NCBI GenBank assembly: GCA_047974745.1
Contig: JBKECO010000001.1
Location: 1 to 64,000 of the forward strand
Reading direction: 5' to 3'
DNA from: JBKECO01 sp047974745
GTDB taxonomy: Bacteria > Bacillota > Clostridia > Lachnospirales > Lachnospiraceae
DNA: 64,000 bases
Part shown: in pieces, positions 17,821 to 26,336 of the stretch
How the letters are laid out: each line of letters starts with the position of its first letter
Position numbering within the stretch: position 1 is the stretch's first letter
Translations under genes and position numbers: made by a program
The notes under the pieces: generated by a model
What the model was told of the DNA's origin: nothing
The model's input: the letters and a program-made list of their open reading frames with translations, nothing else
Database searches by the model: none

Positions 17821-18222
17821 CTACCAGACAAATGCTAATACTTCTCCACCTACCTGAAGTCTTCTGGCAGATTTATCTGTAACAATTCCCTGGTTTGTGG
17901 AAAGAATTGCGATTCCAAGTCCACCAAGTACCTGTGGGATTTTATCTTTTCCAGCAAAAACACGAAGTCCCGGCTTGGAAATTCTTTTCAGTCCTGTGAT
18001 GATTTTTACGCTCTTGTCAGCGCCATATTTTAAAGTCATGCGGATTACATTGAACCCGTTCACTTCAACGATATCATATTTTGTAACATATCCTTCTCCA
18101 ACAAGAATATCTGCGATTGCAATCTTGATTTTGGAAGCTGGGATATCAACTGTATCATGTTTAGCAGTATTAGCATTACGGATTCTTGTAAGCATATCTG
18201 CGATTGGATCACTTGTAGTCAT
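17821..18222 (-). CDS. rpsH: 30S ribosomal protein S8
   Basis: 133 residues: MTTSDPIADMLTRIRNAN and the C-terminal GGLGIAILSTNQGIVTDK with GGEVLAFVW. Binds the central domain of 16S rRNA. Lies between rpsZ and rplF. Confidence 0.98.
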   Translation of the reverse strand: MTTSDPIADMLTRIRNANTAKHDTVDIPASKIKIAIADILVGEGYVTKYDIVEVNGFNVIRMTLKYGADKSVKIITGLKRISKPGLRVFAGKDKIPQVLGGLGIAILSTNQGIVTDKSARRLQVGGEVLAFVW

Positions 18223-18245
18223 ACTGTTTTTCCTCCTATTCCGGC

Positions 18246-18431
18246 TTACCAGGAAGCCTTTTTCACTCCAGGGATCTGGCCTTTGTATGCTAACTCACGG
18301 AAACATACTCTGCAGATTCCATATTTTCTTAAATATGCATGTGGACGTCCACAGATTCTGCAACGGTTATATTCTCTGGTAGAGAATTTTTGCTTACGCT
18401 GCTGTTTTACTTTCATAGATGTTTTAGCCAT
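18246..18431 (-). CDS. rpsZ: 30S ribosomal protein S14, type Z
   Basis: 61 residues with two CxxC pairs (CRICGRP and CRVCF) forming a zinc ribbon, the short zinc-type S14 of Gram-positive bacteria. Usual place between rplE and rpsH. Confidence 0.97.
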   Translation of the reverse strand: MAKTSMKVKQQRKQKFSTREYNRCRICGRPHAYLRKYGICRVCFRELAYKGQIPGVKKASW

Positions 18432-18449
18432 TGAAAATTCCCTCCTGTT

Positions 18450-18989
18450 TTACTTCGCGAATGGCATACCGAACTGAGTCAGTAATTCACGGCTCTCTTC
18501 ATCGGTATTTGCAGTTGTTACGAAGATAACGTCCATACCTCTGACTTTATCAACTTTGTCATATTCGATTTCTGGGAAGATCAACTGCTCTTTAATTCCA
18601 AGTGCATAGTTTCCTCTGCCGTCAAAAGCATTCGGGTTGATTCCACGGAAGTCACGTACACGAGGTAATGCGAGGTTCACAAGGCGATCCAGGAACTCGT
18701 ACATTTTCTCTCCTCTTAAAGTAACTTTACATCCGATTGCCATACCTTCTCTTAATTTGAAGTTTGCTACGGAATTCTTAGCTTTGGTTGTTACTGCTTT
18801 TTGACCTGTGATTGTTTCCATGTCTTTTACTGCAGCTTCTAAAACCTTTGCATTTTCTTTTGCTTCACCAACACCCATATTTACAACGATCTTATCGAGC
18901 TTTGGTACTTCCATAATATTTTTATATCCGAATTTCTTTGTCATCGCATCTACGATTTCATTCAGATACTGATCTTTAAGTCTAGCCAA
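18450..18989 (-). CDS. rplE: 50S ribosomal protein L5
   Basis: 179 residues; NIMEVPKLDKIVVNMGVGEA, LPRVRDFRGINP and GMDVIFVTTANTDEE match L5, a 5S rRNA binding protein. Lies between rplX and rpsZ. Confidence 0.98.
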   Translation of the reverse strand: MARLKDQYLNEIVDAMTKKFGYKNIMEVPKLDKIVVNMGVGEAKENAKVLEAAVKDMETITGQKAVTTKAKNSVANFKLREGMAIGCKVTLRGEKMYEFLDRLVNLALPRVRDFRGINPNAFDGRGNYALGIKEQLIFPEIEYDKVDKVRGMDVIFVTTANTDEESRELLTQFGMPFAK

Positions 18990-19011
18990 CTGATTTGTCC
19001 TCCTCTCTTAA

Positions 19012-19323
19012 TTAATCGATTACATCTCCAGTTGATTTTGCAAAACGTACTTTTTTATCTCCGTCCAGTTTGAAACCAACACGTGTTGCTTTCCCTTTGT
19101 GAAGATACATTACGTTAGACGCATCAATTGGTCCTTCCTGATGAACGATACCGCCCTGCTGGTTAGCCATGCTAGGTTTGGTATGCTTTGTGATCATATT
19201 GATCCCTTCTACAAGAAGTGTATTGTTCTTTCTATTCACGGCAATTACTTTGCCTTCTTTGTCTTTATCTCTTCCAGCGATTACTTTAACGTTATCACCT
19301 TTTTTAATTTTCATTGTAGCCAT
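19012..19323 (-). CDS. rplX: 50S ribosomal protein L24
   Basis: 103 residues with the N-terminal KOW motif (KIKKGDNVKVIAGRDKDKEG) and GIVHQEGPIDASNVM. An assembly-initiating 50S protein, between rplN and rplE. Confidence 0.98.
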   Translation of the reverse strand: MATMKIKKGDNVKVIAGRDKDKEGKVIAVNRKNNTLLVEGINMITKHTKPSMANQQGGIVHQEGPIDASNVMYLHKGKATRVGFKLDGDKKVRFAKSTGDVID

Positions 19324-19334
19324 CGTCGCACCTC

Positions 19335-19703
19335 CTATAATACTTCCGGAGCCAGAGAAACGATTTTCATAAACTGTTTCTCACGAAGCTCTCTAGCTAC
19401 TGGTCCAAAGATACGTGTTCCTTTTGGAGTTTTATCATCTTTAATGATGACAGCAGCGTTTTCGTCAAATTTTATATAAGATCCATCTTTACGACGTGCA
19501 CCCTTCACTGTACGAACAACAACTGCTTTTACTACATCACCTTTTTTAACAACACCGCCTGGTGTTGCATCTTTGACCGTAGCAACAATCACGTCACCGA
19601 TGTTCGCATATCTTCTGGTAGATCCACCCATAACACGGATACAAAGTATTTCTTTGGCTCCAGTATTATCAGCTACTTTTAATCTACTTTCCTGTTGAAC
19701 CAT
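19335..19703 (-). CDS. rplN: 50S ribosomal protein L14
   Basis: 122 residues: MVQQESRLKVADNTGAKE at the N-terminus and GTRIFGPVARELREKQFMKI near the end. It forms an intersubunit bridge. Lies between rpsQ and rplX. Confidence 0.98.
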   Translation of the reverse strand: MVQQESRLKVADNTGAKEILCIRVMGGSTRRYANIGDVIVATVKDATPGGVVKKGDVVKAVVVRTVKGARRKDGSYIKFDENAAVIIKDDKTPKGTRIFGPVARELREKQFMKIVSLAPEVL

Positions 19704-19721
19704 GCTCGTAGCCTCCTTCTA

Positions 19722-19979
19722 TTATTTCGCTCTTTCAATAATTTTAACAAGTCTCCATCTTTTATCTTTCGATAATGGTCTTGTCTCCATTACTCTAACT
19801 GTATCACCGATCTTGCATTCATTATTCTCATCATGAGCTTTTAATTTATACGTTTTTTTAACGATTTTGTTGTATAGAGGATGTTTTACATTATCCAGCA
19901 CTGCAACAGTGATTGTTTTATCCATCTTATCGCTTACAACTTTTCCAGTACGTGTTTTTCTAAGATTTCTTTCTTCCAC
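19722..19979 (-). CDS. rpsQ: 30S ribosomal protein S17
   Basis: 85 residues, an OB fold: KTRTGKVVSDKMDKTITVAV, HPLYNKIVKKT and the S17 signature GDTVRVMETRPLSKDKRW. Lies between rpmC and rplN. Confidence 0.98.
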   Translation of the reverse strand: MEERNLRKTRTGKVVSDKMDKTITVAVLDNVKHPLYNKIVKKTYKLKAHDENNECKIGDTVRVMETRPLSKDKRWRLVKIIERAK

Positions 19980-20021
19980 GATTATGTTCTCCTTCCTCGA
20001 GATTCAATAAATGTTCACGCA

Positions 20022-20231
20022 TTACTCAGCAGATGCTGCTTTCTCAGTCATGATTGTCTGAATTCTTGCAATGTTCTTTCTAACTTCTTTGATTCTGCCT
20101 GTATTCTCTAACTGATTTGTTGCGTTCTGGAATCTCAAATTGAAAAGCTCTTTTTTAGCTTCCACTAACTGTGCATTTAAATCTGCAACAGACTGTGTGT
20201 TTAATTCTTCTAAATATTTACTCGTTTTCAT
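20022..20231 (-). CDS. rpmC: 50S ribosomal protein L29
   Basis: 69 residues from the ATG at 20231 (MKTSKYLEELNTQSVADLNA); an in-frame GTG at 20240 is less likely because AAGGCGGTG is better spaced for the ATG. The core LFNLRFQNATNQLENTGRI is diagnostic. The start lies 14 bases inside the rplP coding region, giving translational coupling. Confidence 0.97.
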   Translation of the reverse strand: MKTSKYLEELNTQSVADLNAQLVEAKKELFNLRFQNATNQLENTGRIKEVRKNIARIQTIMTEKAASAE

Positions 20232-20658
20232 TTGATACACCGCCTTCTAAGTCTGCACGTGAAACCACTTTACATTTACAAGGTAATTTGTGTGTAGCAA
20301 GACGTAACGCTTCTCTTGCGATTTCATCAGATACTCCTGAGATTTCGAACATTACACGTCCTGGTTTTACTACAGCAACCCAGTATTCCAGTGTTCCTTT
20401 ACCGGAACCCATACGTGTTTCAGCTGGTTTTGCAGTTACTGGTTTATCTGGGAAGATCTTGATCCAGACTTTACCACCACGCTTGATGTAACGAGTCATA
20501 GCAACACGGGCAGCTTCGATCTGATTGGACTTGATCCAACAAGGCTCCATAGCCACAATGCCGTACTCTCCATTACTGATTGTATTTCCTCTGGAAGCTT
20601 TTCCTGCCATGGATCCACGGAATTGTTTACGACGTTTTACTCTTTTTGGCATTAACAT
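20218..20658 (-). CDS. rplP: 50S ribosomal protein L16
   Basis: 146 residues: MLMPKRVKRRKQFRGSMAGK and GTLEYWVAVVKPGRVMFEI. Located near the peptidyl transferase centre. It begins directly after the rpsC stop and its 3' end overlaps the rpmC start. Confidence 0.98.
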   Translation of the reverse strand: MLMPKRVKRRKQFRGSMAGKASRGNTISNGEYGIVAMEPCWIKSNQIEAARVAMTRYIKRGGKVWIKIFPDKPVTAKPAETRMGSGKGTLEYWVAVVKPGRVMFEISGVSDEIAREALRLATHKLPCKCKVVSRADLEGGVSNENE

Positions 20659-21315
20659 TTATTTATCGCTCCCTTCCTTGTTTCCTTTTGTAGGAAGAAT
20701 TTCTCCTTTGTATATCCATACTTTGACTCCAACTTTTCCATAAGTTGTGTCTGCTTCAGCAAATCCATAATCGATATCAGCTCTTAATGTCTGAAGTGGA
20801 ATTGTGCCTTCACTGTAAAATTCTGTACGAGCCATATCTGCACCGCCAAGACGACCTGAACAAGATGTTTTGATACCGAGTGCTCCCGCCTTCATACAAC
20901 GTCCCATTGTTGACTTCATCGCTCTACGGAAAGAAACACGATTCTCTAACTGCAGTGCAATGTTTTCAGCAACAAGCTGTGCATCTTTATCTGGACGCTT
21001 GATTTCTTTGATATCTACAACCAATTTTTTATTTGTAAGCTTCTGAACTTCTGCCTTGATTTTTTCAATCTCGGATCCGCCTTTACCAATTACAACACCT
21101 GGTTTTGCTGTGTAAATAGTGATCTTTACACGATCAGAAGCACGTTCGATTTCAATTTTTGAAATTCCTGCTGTGTACAATTTTTTCTTAAGAAACGTTC
21201 TGATATTGTAATCTTCCACTAAAAGATCTGCAAAATCTGCTTCCGCATACCACTTCGAGTCCCAGTCTTTGATAACGCCGACTCTTAAGCCATGAGGATT
21301 TACTTTCTGTCCCAT
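20659..21315 (-). CDS. rpsC: 30S ribosomal protein S3
   Basis: 218 residues with a KH RNA-binding domain (VVIGKGGSEIEKIKAEVQKL) and the C-terminal S3 domain (GIKTSCSGRLGGADMAR). Part of the mRNA entry tunnel. Lies between rplV and rplP. Confidence 0.98.
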   Translation of the reverse strand: MGQKVNPHGLRVGVIKDWDSKWYAEADFADLLVEDYNIRTFLKKKLYTAGISKIEIERASDRVKITIYTAKPGVVIGKGGSEIEKIKAEVQKLTNKKLVVDIKEIKRPDKDAQLVAENIALQLENRVSFRRAMKSTMGRCMKAGALGIKTSCSGRLGGADMARTEFYSEGTIPLQTLRADIDYGFAEADTTYGKVGVKVWIYKGEILPTKGNKEGSDK

Positions 21316-21326
21316 GTTTGCCCTCC

Positions 21327-21713
21327 TTATCTTTCATTAAGCACGATTGTAATATTGCTCATTCTCTTTTCGATTCTATAAGCTCTACCCTGTGCTCTTG
21401 GTCTGATTCTCTTCATTGTTGGTCCCTTATTTGCAAAGCATTCCTGTACATAAAGGTTCTCTGCTTTTAGACCACTGTTGTTCTCTGCATTTGCAATAGC
21501 AGATTTTAACAGTTTTTCTATTACGCTTGATGCGTATCTTGGATTATAAGCCAGAATAGCAAGTGCAGTCTGTACATCTTTTCCACGAATTGCATCCAGT
21601 ACGAAACACGCTTTCTGAACTGACACTCTGGCATATGATAGCTTTGCAGAAGGTCTGGTATCTTTCTGTTCGTTTCTTTCTCTCTTTATCTGGGATCTAT
21701 GTCCTTTAGCCAT
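21327..21713 (-). CDS. rplV: 50S ribosomal protein L22
   Basis: 128 residues: ARVSVQKACFVLDAIRGK and the tunnel-loop and C-terminal region KRIRPRAQGRAYRIEKRMSN. The extended loop lines the peptide exit tunnel. Slightly longer N-terminus than usual (basic, RSQIKRERNEQK). Confidence 0.98.
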   Translation of the reverse strand: MAKGHRSQIKRERNEQKDTRPSAKLSYARVSVQKACFVLDAIRGKDVQTALAILAYNPRYASSVIEKLLKSAIANAENNSGLKAENLYVQECFANKGPTMKRIRPRAQGRAYRIEKRMSNITIVLNER

Positions 21714-21733
21714 GGATAAAACCTCCTTTCAAA

Positions 21734-22015
21734 TTATCTGACGCCTGATTTCTTTTCGTCTTTTCCATGTCCTCTATATGTTCTGGTCGCAACGAACTCA
21801 CCGAGTTTATGTCCAACCATATCTTCTGTTACATATACCGGAACATGTTTTCTTCCATCATGAACTGCAATTGTATGTCCAACCATCTGTGGGAAAATTG
21901 TAGAACGGCGTGACCAGGTCTTAATGACTGATTTGTCACCAGCAACGTTCATAGCATCAATTTTCTTAAGCAGGCTTGCATCTGCAAATGGTCCTTTTTT
22001 TAATGAGCGAGCCAT
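21734..22015 (-). CDS. rpsS: 30S ribosomal protein S19
   Basis: 93 residues from the ATG at 22015 (MARSLKKGPFADASLLKK), which has AGGAGG in front; an in-frame ATG at 22075 would add 20 residues unlike any S19. IKTWSRRSTIFPQMVGHTIA is the family core. Lies between rplB and rplV. Confidence 0.98.
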   Translation of the reverse strand: MARSLKKGPFADASLLKKIDAMNVAGDKSVIKTWSRRSTIFPQMVGHTIAVHDGRKHVPVYVTEDMVGHKLGEFVATRTYRGHGKDEKKSGVR

Positions 22016-22076
22016 AAATATCCTCCTAATTTTATGATCCTTTACCGGACAACCTGTGTCCGGAAAAGGGTACAAC

Positions 22077-22919
22077 CTATTTCATTGCCTTGCCGTCTCT
22101 TCTTCTTATGATAAGCTTGTTAGACTGTTTGCGCTTCTTTCTTGTTTTTAGACCAAGCGCTGGTTTACCCCAAGGGGTAGATGGTCCGGAACGTCCAATT
22201 GGCGCCCTTCCTTCACCACCACCATGTGGATGGTCATTCGGGTTCATAACAGAACCACGAACTGTTGGGCGAATACCCATATGTCTTTTACGGCCAGCTT
22301 TACCAATGTTGATCAGGTTGTGGTCGCCATTGCCGATTACGCCAATTGTTGCGCGGCATAAGATCGGTACCATTCTCATTTCACCAGAAGGAAGACGAAG
22401 TGTTACATATTTTCCTTCTTTCGCCATTAGCTGAGCAGAATTTCCAGCAGAACGAACCAGCTGTCCGCCTTTTCCTGGAAGAAGTTCAATATTATGGATC
22501 TGTGAACCAACAGGAATGTTTTCCATTGGAAGACAGTTTCCAACTCTTACTTCAGCTTCCGGTCCATTCATAACGATCATTCCATCTGTCAGTCCCTGTG
22601 GAGCGAGGATGTATGCTTTTTCACCATCTGCATAGCTGATGAGTGCGATATTTGCTGTTCTGTTTGGATCATATTCAATACCAATAACAGTTGCTGGAAC
22701 CCCATCTTTTCTTCTTTTAAAATCGATCAGTCTATATTTTCTTCTGTTTCCACCACCATGATGTCTAACAGTAATTTTACCCTGGTTATTACGACCAGCG
22801 TTTTTCTTCAATGAAACACACAAAGATTTTTCCGGTGTACTTTTTGTTATTTCTGAAAAGTCCGAACCACTCATGTTTCTTCTGGAAGGTGTATATGGGT
22901 TATATGTCTTTATTCCCAT
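22077..22919 (-). CDS. rplB: 50S ribosomal protein L2
   Basis: 280 residues: MGIKTYNPYTPSRRNMSGSD at the N-terminus, the central RNA-binding domain, and the conserved MNPNDHPHGGGEGRAPIG near the peptidyl transferase centre. Lies 58 bases after rplW. Confidence 0.98.
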   Translation of the reverse strand: MGIKTYNPYTPSRRNMSGSDFSEITKSTPEKSLCVSLKKNAGRNNQGKITVRHHGGGNRRKYRLIDFKRRKDGVPATVIGIEYDPNRTANIALISYADGEKAYILAPQGLTDGMIVMNGPEAEVRVGNCLPMENIPVGSQIHNIELLPGKGGQLVRSAGNSAQLMAKEGKYVTLRLPSGEMRMVPILCRATIGVIGNGDHNLINIGKAGRKRHMGIRPTVRGSVMNPNDHPHGGGEGRAPIGRSGPSTPWGKPALGLKTRKKRKQSNKLIIRRRDGKAMK

Positions 22920-22977
22920 TTTATTTCTCCTTTCAATGCTTTCTTCTCACGCAAGCCTGTGCGTATAATGTCAGATC

Positions 22978-23277
22978 TTACAGTCCGGAAAAGATTTCGA
23001 TATCTGCACTTTCCTCTGTCAACTGTACGATTGCCTTTTTCGTTGCTGCAGTTCTTCCGACTGCATTACCACGTCTTTTTTTCTTACCGTCGTAATTCAT
23101 TGTATTGACTTTAGCAACCTTTGTTCCTTCGAACATCTTCTCAACAGCTTCTTTGATCATAGTCTTGTTTGCATCCGGATGAACCAAAAATGTATATTTC
23201 TTCTCAGCCATTGCATTCATACTTTTCTCAGTTACTACTGGTTTGAGGATGACATCATAATATTGTACGTTAGCCAT
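22978..23277 (-). CDS. rplW: 50S ribosomal protein L23
   Basis: 99 residues: YYDVILKPVVTEKSMNAMAE and RRGNAVGRTAATKKAIVQL. It is the docking site for trigger factor and SRP at the exit tunnel. Its start overlaps the rplD stop by one base (TAATG). Confidence 0.98.
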   Translation of the reverse strand: MANVQYYDVILKPVVTEKSMNAMAEKKYTFLVHPDANKTMIKEAVEKMFEGTKVAKVNTMNYDGKKKRRGNAVGRTAATKKAIVQLTEESADIEIFSGL

Positions 23278-23897
23278 TATGCATACACCTCCTCGATAGA
23301 TTCAACAGCAGCTTTCGATACCACTACTGTGTTGTATTTTAATACATCATATACATTGATTGTTGATGTAGAAGCGGTTTTTACTGTAGGAATGTTCTTC
23401 GCGGATGCTACTACATTCAAGTCATTATCACTTAATACTACAAGTGCCTTTTCTACATTCAGGTTAGATAATATCTGTACAAATTTCTTTGTCTTGATCT
23501 CATCTAATTTCAATTCATCTACAACGATGAATTTATTTTCCAGAACAGCAGAGGTCAGAACTGATTTTAAAGCTGCTCTTTTCTCTTTTTTGTTCAGTTT
23601 GAAAGAATAATCTCTTGGTGTTGGAGCAAATACTACTCCACCGCCTGTCCATTGAGGTGATCTGGTCGAACCCTGTCTTGCATGACCGGTTCCCTTCTGT
23701 CTCCATGGTTTTCTTCCACCACCACGTACCTCAGCACGTGTCTTTGCTTTCTGTGTACCTTGGCGTTTGTTTGCCAGAAGATGTTTTACTGCCATGTTCA
23801 CAAGGTGTTCGTTGATCTCTACACCAAAGATTCCATCACTTAATTCCATCGTTCCGACTTCTTTGCCTTCCATATTATAAACAGATACATTAGCCAT
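23277..23897 (-). CDS. rplD: 50S ribosomal protein L4
   Basis: 206 residues with the exit-tunnel loop (KTRAEVRGGGRKPWRQKGTG, then ARQGSTRSPQWTGGG). In several bacteria L4 is the autoregulator of the S10 operon, which matters for the structured rpsJ leader described separately. Confidence 0.98.
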   Translation of the reverse strand: MANVSVYNMEGKEVGTMELSDGIFGVEINEHLVNMAVKHLLANKRQGTQKAKTRAEVRGGGRKPWRQKGTGHARQGSTRSPQWTGGGVVFAPTPRDYSFKLNKKEKRAALKSVLTSAVLENKFIVVDELKLDEIKTKKFVQILSNLNVEKALVVLSDNDLNVVASAKNIPTVKTASTSTINVYDVLKYNTVVVSKAAVESIEEVYA

Positions 23898-23924
23898 CTG
23901 TGTGTTCCTCCTTTCCTCTCAACG

Positions 23925-24608
23925 CTATTTTGCCGCTTTCACGGATTCTTTTACTGTAACTAGTGATTTCTTAGGTCCTGGGATTCCACCTTTGATCAAA
24001 AGCAGATTGTTCTCAACATCTACTCTTACGATTTCAAGATTCTGAACAGTTGCTTGTACATGTCCCATATGTCCCGGCATTCCTTTTCCTTTGAACACAC
24101 GGCTTGGTGAAGAACAAGCTCCATTCGATCCCTGATGACGATGGAATTTTGAACCATGCGCCATTGGTCCTCTGTGCTGGTTATGTCTCTTGATAGCACC
24201 CTGAAACCCTTTACCTTTGGTGATTGCGGTAGCGTCGATTTTATCGCCTTCTGCGAAGATATCAACTTTGATTTCGTCTGCAAGTTTATACTCTGCAGCA
24301 TTCTCGAACTTGAACTCTTTTACAAATCTTTTGCCTGAAACACCGGCTTTTTCAAAATGTCCCTGCTGGGATTTATTGATACCATGTCTGTTTCTGATTT
24401 CTTTTCTGCCTGTTGCGTCTTTGTTTACTACTTTGTTCTTCTTGTCAACAAATCCGACCTGTACAGCACTGTAACCATCTGCTTCAAGTGTCTTGATCTG
24501 TGTCACAACACATGGTCCAGCTTCTAATACAGTGACGGGTACTAACACACCATCTGCATTGAAGATCTGAGTCATTCCGACTTTTGTGCCTAAAATAGCT
24601 TTCTTCAT
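23925..24608 (-). CDS. rplC: 50S ribosomal protein L3
   Basis: 227 residues: KKAILGTKVGMTQIFNADG at the N-terminus and the core GPMAHGSKFHRHQGSNGA with KGKGMPGHMG. It is one of the first proteins to bind 23S rRNA during assembly. It is separated from rpsJ by an unusually long 133-base spacer with a hairpin. Confidence 0.98.
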   Translation of the reverse strand: MKKAILGTKVGMTQIFNADGVLVPVTVLEAGPCVVTQIKTLEADGYSAVQVGFVDKKNKVVNKDATGRKEIRNRHGINKSQQGHFEKAGVSGKRFVKEFKFENAAEYKLADEIKVDIFAEGDKIDATAITKGKGFQGAIKRHNQHRGPMAHGSKFHRHQGSNGACSSPSRVFKGKGMPGHMGHVQATVQNLEIVRVDVENNLLLIKGGIPGPKKSLVTVKESVKAAK

Positions 24609-24634
24609 TACTTACCTCCTGTTTTCCTACAGCG

Positions 24635-24665
24635 GAACGCAATTCCATTGGAATATCCTGCGTTC
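24635..24665 (-). promoter_or_regulatory. hairpin in the rpsJ-rplC spacer
   Basis: Outer arms GAACGCA/TGCGTTC (7 pairs) enclose an inner ATTCC/GGAAT stem, with a GGAT bulge on the coding strand. It ends 26 bases before the rplC start. There is no U-tract, so it is more likely an RNA processing or translation-control element than a terminator. Confidence 0.5.
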
Positions 24666-24741
24666 ATCCTAGAACAGTCAATATAAGTGGATGCGATGCA
24701 TAGCTTCTATATTAAACCTTCGAGGATTGATTCTCTTTTGC

Positions 24742-25053
24742 TTATTTCATTTTGATATCGATGTAAACACCAGCCGGCATCTCTAAACGAGATAAAGCAT
24801 CAACTGTCTTCTGAGTTGGTGTTAAGATATCGATCAGTCTTTTGTGAGTTCTCTGCTCAAACTGCTCTCTGGAATCTTTGTACTTATGTACAGCTCTAAG
24901 AATGGTTACTACCTCTTTCTTAGTTGGGAGTGGTACTGGTCCGCTCACCTGTGATCCGTTCTTCTTTACAGTTTCGATGATTTTCTTTGCAGATGCATCA
25001 ACGAGCTCATGATCATAAGCCTTTAATGTGATTCTCATTACTTGACTTGCCAT
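24742..25053 (-). CDS. rpsJ: 30S ribosomal protein S10
   Basis: 103 residues from the ATG at 25053 (MASQVMRITLKAYDHELVDA), preceded by AAGGAGG. Reading further upstream in frame gives low-complexity leader sequence, not S10. VSGPVPLPTKKEVVTILRA and FEQRTHKRLIDI are diagnostic. First gene of the S10-spc-alpha cluster; also a NusA/NusB-linked antitermination factor (NusE) in characterised bacteria. Confidence 0.98.
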   Translation of the reverse strand: MASQVMRITLKAYDHELVDASAKKIIETVKKNGSQVSGPVPLPTKKEVVTILRAVHKYKDSREQFEQRTHKRLIDILTPTQKTVDALSRLEMPAGVYIDIKMK

Positions 25054-25279
25054 AAAAAAAGTCGCCTCCTTTTCGCACTTTAATTCAGTACGACAAGCGG
25101 TGACTGTACACTTTCCCGTGTGTGTCCTCAGTTGACCACCCGGAACTCCACTCTTCTTTTGAGTAGATACTGATTGTGATACAGTGACTTGTCGCCAGTT
25201 TCCTAACTTGACATTCGCTCCACGGAAAACCCATCTCATAAGATGGCAACCTCACGCTTCGACGCTATCATGCCACAGC
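25054..25279 (-). promoter_or_regulatory. structured 5' leader of the S10 operon, candidate ribosomal-protein leader
   Basis: About 226 bases lie between the predicted start of transcription and the rpsJ ATG. Seen on the minus strand: a perfect CCATCT/AGATGG hairpin (25231-25246), then a long-range pairing of 25180-25194 with 25091-25108. The latter has CGACAAG with CTTGTCG and ACTGTA with TACAGT around an internal loop, and encloses about 70 bases with smaller stems. This layout looks like a folded regulatory leader. L4 or another operon product is a plausible ligand by analogy, but no known leader family was matched here. Confidence 0.65.
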
Positions 25280-25286
25280 ATTGATA

Positions 25287-25315
25287 ATTATACCTGAACA
25301 TTTTTTAGATTGCAA
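25287..25315 (-). promoter_or_regulatory. main promoter of the S10-spc-alpha cluster
   Basis: Minus strand TTGCAA (25315-25310), 17-base spacer, TATAAT (25292-25287). Transcription would start near 25279. The divergent promoter of the EamA gene begins only 43 bases away. Confidence 0.85.
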
Positions 25316-25358
25316 GCATTTTTTACTATTTATTTACATTATTCTCTACTTCTCTTAC

Positions 25359-25387
25359 TTGCTTATTTTACATTTCTTCTATATAAT
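25359..25387 (+). promoter_or_regulatory. sigma-A-type promoter of the EamA exporter gene
   Basis: TTGCTT at 25359-25364, 17-base spacer, TATAAT at 25382-25387. Transcription would start near 25394, so the in-frame ATG at 25389 would lie upstream of the mRNA start. This supports the ATG at 25422 as the real start. Confidence 0.75.
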
Positions 25388-25421
25388 AATGTCGACCATA
25401 AAAACAAGGAATCCATTCATT

Positions 25422-26312
25422 ATGATAAAAAATCAAAGAAAACTTCTTCCCGGACACTTACTGGCTCTTTTCTCTGTTATTGTCTGGGGAACGACATTTA
25501 TAACTACCAAATCACTTTTGCCGATCTATACGCCTCTTGAAATCCTGGTCTATCGGTTTTTTGTGGGGTATCTTACTCTCTGTGTTCTATCGCCAAGGCC
25601 TTACCGCTTTCAGGGACTCAAAAGAGAATTGACCCTGCTCATTGCCGGTGCCTCCGGGGTTACCATATATTTTTTGTGCGAGAATACAGCCTTAAATTAT
25701 ACCTATACCTCCACTGTAAGCATCATTGTTTCAACTGCCCCTATTTTTACCGGACTATTCTCTTTGTTTTTTTTAAAGGAAAAACTCAGAATGACATTTG
25801 TTGTTGGATTCTTTGTTGCAATATCCGGTATCATTCTAGTTACATTCAGCCATGGGAGTGCTGATATCGGGTTCAATCCAACGGGCTATCTTCCGGCATT
25901 GTTTGGAGCGATCAGCTGGGCCGTCTATTCCATTGCAACTTCCATGGTAACCCATTCGGAGCAGGACTCTCTATCCGTGACAAGAAGAATTTTTTTCTAT
26001 GGTCTTCTCAGCATGATACCTATTCTGATCTGGAAAAAACCGACCTTTCATATTATAGAGCAACATAGTGCAGAGAACCTATTCAAACTTATATTTCTGG
26101 GCATCGTCGCATCTGCGCTCTGCTATGTAACCTGGAATAGATCCATGGAAATCCTTGGAGCCATGCGGACCAGTGTATATATTTATCTGATTCCGATCGT
26201 CGCACTTGTCTTTTCCTATTTTATACTGGGAGAAGAACTTACCCTGTATTCCGGAATCGGATGTTTTCTCGTTCTATTGGGTCTTTACCTGTCAGAACGC
26301 AAAAAAAATTAG
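25422..26312 (+). CDS. EamA/DMT-family transporter
   Basis: Predicted 10-helix inner-membrane permease of the drug/metabolite superfamily; 296 residues from the ATG at 25422, the usual length. Two EamA repeats are visible: GHLLALFSVIVWGTTFITTK near residue 12 and a second near residue 150 (GYLPALFGAISWAVYSIAT). AAGGA lies upstream of the chosen start, and the promoter position excludes the longer upstream frame. Substrate is unknown; relatives export amino acids or metabolites. The methyltransferase gene follows after 24 bases and is probably co-transcribed. Confidence 0.88.
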   Translation: MIKNQRKLLPGHLLALFSVIVWGTTFITTKSLLPIYTPLEILVYRFFVGYLTLCVLSPRPYRFQGLKRELTLLIAGASGVTIYFLCENTALNYTYTSTVSIIVSTAPIFTGLFSLFFLKEKLRMTFVVGFFVAISGIILVTFSHGSADIGFNPTGYLPALFGAISWAVYSIATSMVTHSEQDSLSVTRRIFFYGLLSMIPILIWKKPTFHIIEQHSAENLFKLIFLGIVASALCYVTWNRSMEILGAMRTSVYIYLIPIVALVFSYFILGEELTLYSGIGCFLVLLGLYLSERKKN

Positions 26313-26336
26313 ACTAAATATAGAAAGTGAGAAATT

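Noticed and set aside
25054..25239. A 62-residue N-terminal extension of S10
   Set aside because: S10 begins at MASQVMRITLKAYDHE with a strong ribosome binding site. The upstream in-frame sequence is the folded leader RNA and matches no S10 extension.
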